DNA of 64,000 nucleotides from Fibrobacter sp. Its GTDB lineage: Bacteria > Fibrobacterota > Fibrobacteria > Fibrobacterales > Fibrobacteraceae. Shown here piece after piece: positions 61,448 to 64,000 of the stretch. Where the stretch lies: NCBI GenBank assembly GCA_024398995.1, contig JAKSIE010000001.1, forward strand, positions 1 through 64,000, written 5' to 3'. The position numbers were made by a program, and so were the translations under genes. Numbering within the stretch: the first letter of the stretch is position 1; every line of letters starts with the position of its first letter. The notes below the pieces were generated by a model. That model was not told where the DNA came from. It saw nothing but the letters and a program-made list of their open reading frames with translations, and did not search any database.

Positions 61448-61858
61448 AGGAGTCACCTGTTTAATGTTTTAAACTCTAAAATATTAAAAGCTTGTCAGAA
61501 AGGGAGTTAGCCTTACTATTATTTACGTTTACTGTTGAGTACACCACAATCAACCCCCCGTAAAAATAACATCATTTATTATTAAGTAACCCCCATGGAT
61601 AGTAATAAAAAAGTTTCGTAAGTGCTAAGTGTGATGTAGATAACGCGAGGCGAATGCTCGAAATGGTGCGAAAAAAAGACAGTAATGTAAATTTTCGTAA
61701 TCAATTTGGAGTTTTTAATGCTATTTGAGCGTAGCGGCCCATGGACGTTCAGCGTAAGGAAAATAAAAAAAATTTTTTTTATACTTAGTTCGAAAAAAAA
61801 ATTATATTAGAGCACAAACAGCCCTTTTGGGTAAACACATAAACAAGAGAGAGATACT
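61448..61858. other. Long AT-rich intergenic region between divergent genes
   Basis: About 410 bp with no supported coding frame. The right half is rich in A and T tracts, with a TATATT box at 61803-61808, and GAGAGAGATACT precedes the next ATG. No repeat of note was seen. It probably carries promoters for both flanking secreted-protein genes. Confidence 0.5.
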
Positions 61859-62782
61859 ATGAATAAGAAGATTATTACTGCATCTGCAGCCCTCCTCGCT
61901 GCTGCATCTATGTCTTTCGGTTTCGTCACTTGGCACGGCGATGAAGAAGTCTACCAGGTCGATACCGAACTTGACGTTGGTGGTAACACCGCTGGTTACT
62001 GGTTCGATTACACCGATAAGGACGATGGTGGTGCTTCCGCTGTTGTTTGGCCGGCTGAAAAGGGTAATGGCTACGAAGGTGGCGACAATGCTCTTGACAA
62101 CATCATCCAGACCTGCAATGGCGTTTGCGGTACCGCAGCCCTCGCTAAGGGTACCCTTTCCTATGACCCGTTCATCGGCGTTGGTTTCAACGTTGGTGGT
62201 GAAGACGAAAGTGGTGTTCCGGCTGCTGTTGACGCTTCCGCTTGGGGTGGCATCTGCATTTCCTACTCTGTAGAAACTGGTGCTTCTATTGAAATGGGCC
62301 TCGGTGACGCTTTTGATAAGTCCCTCGGTTTCGACGTTCCGGCTGCTTCTGCTGCAAAGAACGCTGCTGGTACCACCAAGACCTTCGCATGGAGCAAGTT
62401 TGCACAGGCTGGTTGGGGCACGGGCGAAATTTCTGGCGAAGCCGCTGCTAAGCAGCTCGTCGCTCTGAAGTTCAAGATCCAGGCCGCTGCCGGTAACTAC
62501 GCATTCAACATCATGTCCATCGGTCCTCTGAACGGTGACTGTGCTCTGACCGCTGGTATGAGTGCAATCGAAGCTTCTGCAGCTCAGTCTTCTCTGAAGG
62601 CTCAGCTCTCTGGCCGTACCCTTTCCTTCGGCAAGACCGTTGCTTCCGCTGAAATCGTCAACCTCCAGGGTCAGGTTATCATGGCTGCTTCCTCTGTGAA
62701 GTCCATGGATCTCTCCAAGGTTCAGTCTGGCGTTTACATGGTTCGCGCAGCTGGTCTTTCTCAGAAGATCATCCTGAAGTAA
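61859..62782 (+). CDS. Secreted single-module protein with sorting tail
   Basis: A 307-residue secreted protein. The signal peptide is about 1-21 (SMSFGFVTW). One jelly-roll-like module (about 22-225) has WGGICISYSVETGASIEMGL, FAWSKFAQAGWGTGE and ALKFKIQAAAGNYAFNIMSIG, like the first domain of the protein at 19278-21947. The tail (RTLSFGKTVASAEIVNLQGQVI ... VYMVRAAGLSQKIILK) is a typical sorting-like domain. There is no enzyme motif. Strong codon bias, a long upstream region and a good terminator suggest an abundant product. Carbohydrate binding is inferred. Confidence 0.7.
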   Translation: MNKKIITASAALLAAASMSFGFVTWHGDEEVYQVDTELDVGGNTAGYWFDYTDKDDGGASAVVWPAEKGNGYEGGDNALDNIIQTCNGVCGTAALAKGTLSYDPFIGVGFNVGGEDESGVPAAVDASAWGGICISYSVETGASIEMGLGDAFDKSLGFDVPAASAAKNAAGTTKTFAWSKFAQAGWGTGEISGEAAAKQLVALKFKIQAAAGNYAFNIMSIGPLNGDCALTAGMSAIEASAAQSSLKAQLSGRTLSFGKTVASAEIVNLQGQVIMAASSVKSMDLSKVQSGVYMVRAAGLSQKIILK

Positions 62783-62805
62783 TTCAGCTTCAAACAAACT
62801 TAGAG

Positions 62806-62843
62806 ATGGGTTGTGGCTCTACCACGACCCATTTCTTTTTTTA
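62806..62843 (+). terminator. Rho-independent terminator
   Basis: The stem ATGGGTTGTGG / CCACGACCCAT (one G-T pair) with a CTCTA loop is followed by TTCTTTTTTT. Confidence 0.85.
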
Positions 62844-62941
62844 TGATGTAGATTACATAAAAACCTTATTTTCCCCCTTTTGGTCGAAAAAAAATTTTTT
62901 TGAATGTATATTTAGACCAGATTTAAAAAAAAGAGGCTATT

Positions 62942-64000
62942 ATGCAGCTCAACAAACTTTTAGCTCCGATGATGCTTGGCGCCATGATTGGTATGGCGGC
63001 CTGTGACAGTGGATCATCGTCGAATCCCGGTGCTCCTGATCCTGGTCCGGGCCCGGTCGTCAATCCTCCTGTTGTAAACCCCGTGGTTACAACTCCTGCC
63101 TTGGGTGCTAATGCTAATTTGTATTTCCCCACCGCATTGTACGAAACTTGGAAGGCCGCGCACTTTGTGACCATAGAGGCAGAGTCCATGTACTATGCAG
63201 CAATTGTGCCCGAATTCTATGAGGCCGTTTTCCAGAATCCTGCCTTCTTGCCGACGGGTCGTGTGAAGTGGTCTACGCAGTCCTCTACCTCCTATTATGG
63301 CCCCAAGTGTGCCGTGCCTGAAACGACGGACAATACAATGAAGTACCGCGCCTGCACGGTTTCTGAAGGTGTAGGCTATGGCATGCTGATTTCTTACTTT
63401 GCCAATGACTTCGATACCTTCAATCGCTTGTGGAATTACTCCAAGGCATTCCGTGACTATAGCAACGTTAAGCTGACCCCTTGGATTACCAAGAGCTTCC
63501 ACTATGAAGTTGTGGATAAATCCAGTGCAACTGACGCTGACCTGGATATTGCAACTGCATTGATCCTGGCCTATTACAAGTTTGCTCCTGAGTATCCGGA
63601 GATTGCATCGGCTTATTTGAACGACGCAATTACAATTGCTTGGGCAATCTGGGATGAGGAAGTTAACAAGTCCAATTTCATGCTGTATTCCGGCAATACC
63701 GCTATGTGGACTAGTGTGGCAGATCCGGCTTATAACATGAGCTATTTCTCTCCGGTGGCCCTGCGTCTGTTTGCCCTTATTGATGGTACCCATGACTGGA
63801 ACGCTGTCTTGAACAGCATGTACACTTACATGATCAATGTTCAGAATGCTGGCACCGGCGTGTTCCCCGACTGGAGCAATGCTCTTGGTGTTCCGGTGGA
63901 TCCGAACAATGGCTCTGCAAAGAAGACCTACTGGACATTCAACAAGGAAGCAGTTCGCATTCCTTGGCGTATCGCATGGGACTACTACTGGTTTAACAGT
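62942..64000 (+). CDS. GH8 endoglucanase/xylanase-like lipoprotein, cut by window end
   Basis: An open frame of 353 codons runs to the last base. The signal ends in a lipobox-like MAAC (C21), then a Pro/Gly/Asn-rich stalk (to about 60). The catalytic domain shows the GH8 inverting-enzyme motifs: TVSEGVGYGMLI with general acid E142, SSATDADLDIATALI with D198 and D200, and KEAVRIPWRIAWDYYWF. GH8 covers endoglucanases, xylanases, lichenases and reducing-end xylosidases; specificity cannot be read. AAGAGGCTATT precedes the ATG. The C-terminus, including any sorting tail, lies outside the window. Confidence 0.85.
   Translation, partial: MQLNKLLAPMMLGAMIGMAACDSGSSSNPGAPDPGPGPVVNPPVVNPVVTTPALGANANLYFPTALYETWKAAHFVTIEAESMYYAAIVPEFYEAVFQNPAFLPTGRVKWSTQSSTSYYGPKCAVPETTDNTMKYRACTVSEGVGYGMLISYFANDFDTFNRLWNYSKAFRDYSNVKLTPWITKSFHYEVVDKSSATDADLDIATALILAYYKFAPEYPEIASAYLNDAITIAWAIWDEEVNKSNFMLYSGNTAMWTSVADPAYNMSYFSPVALRLFALIDGTHDWNAVLNSMYTYMINVQNAGTGVFPDWSNALGVPVDPNNGSAKKTYWTFNKEAVRIPWRIAWDYYWFNS

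Noticed and set aside
59720-61510. A 596-codon plus-strand frame opposite the GH5 gene
   Set aside because: It is antisense to a gene with clear GH5 catalytic motifs, and its translation has no recognisable family or ribosome site.

Overview
The window looks like a Fibrobacter chromosome (phylum Fibrobacterota, close to F. succinogenes). The evidence is a FISUMP-type lipoprotein (12682-13506), many secreted proteins with Ser-rich SSSS linkers and C-terminal sorting-like tails, a dense set of plant cell wall glycoside hydrolases (GH43, GH43, GH30, GH5, GH5, GH8), two CE4-CBM6 esterases, and Gram-negative envelope genes (lpxA, BamA-like barrel, DsbD-like). No phage, insertion sequence, CRISPR array, tRNA or rRNA gene was found. 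Base composition and style are uniform, so nothing points to recent acquisition of a large block.

Layout. 1-1870: an MBL-fold hydrolase and a BASS-family transporter. 1880-8020: a hemicellulose/arabinogalactan island, with two GH43 enzymes in one operon (the second frameshifted at its tail) divergent from a GH30 enzyme. 8095-17440: mostly housekeeping genes: a YhhN-like membrane protein, uvrC, a ZapB-like coiled coil with zapA, a FISUMP lipoprotein, a lone nuoA, a dense hairpin array, a BamA-like barrel and uup. 17585-21950: two secreted modular proteins sharing a carbohydrate-binding-like domain. 22083-26814: ackA, two tandem PAP2 phosphatases, a histidine phosphatase, a lipoprotein and a SIR2-like protein. 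26905-30641: two tandem CE4-CBM6 deacetylases. 30731-38679: small proteins, folD, an FKBP lipoprotein, argA-folE, an alpha/beta-hydrolase lipoprotein and glycogen synthase. 38680-48727: a triple 39-bp inverted repeat, a DsbD-like reductase, an ECF sigma factor with a PorZ-like propeller protein and lipoprotein, a CCA-type nucleotidyltransferase, a GT2 glycosyltransferase, lpxA and a GH5 lipoprotein. 48962-58907: a six-gene operon for an outer-membrane assembly. 59255-64000: GH5 endoglucanase, an abundant-looking secreted protein and a GH8 enzyme cut by the window end.

The best candidate for an undescribed system is the 48962-58907 operon. It holds a CBM11-like secreted protein, three large beta-barrel-like outer-membrane proteins (two clearly paralogous), a lipoprotein and a GH18-fold protein whose catalytic glutamate is replaced by glutamine. 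Its tight spacing, and the absence of any intact catalytic site, suggest a surface glycan-binding or adhesion machine rather than an enzyme set. Other structures of interest are three 39-bp inverted repeats with constant arms and variable centres (38699-38908), about a dozen consecutive short hairpins after nuoA (13996-14354), CRP-like sites before the FKBP and glgA genes, and an ECF sigma factor next to a PorZ-like protein, which suggests regulation of type IX-like secretion.

All functional calls come from reading motifs and translated sequence by eye. No database search was run.
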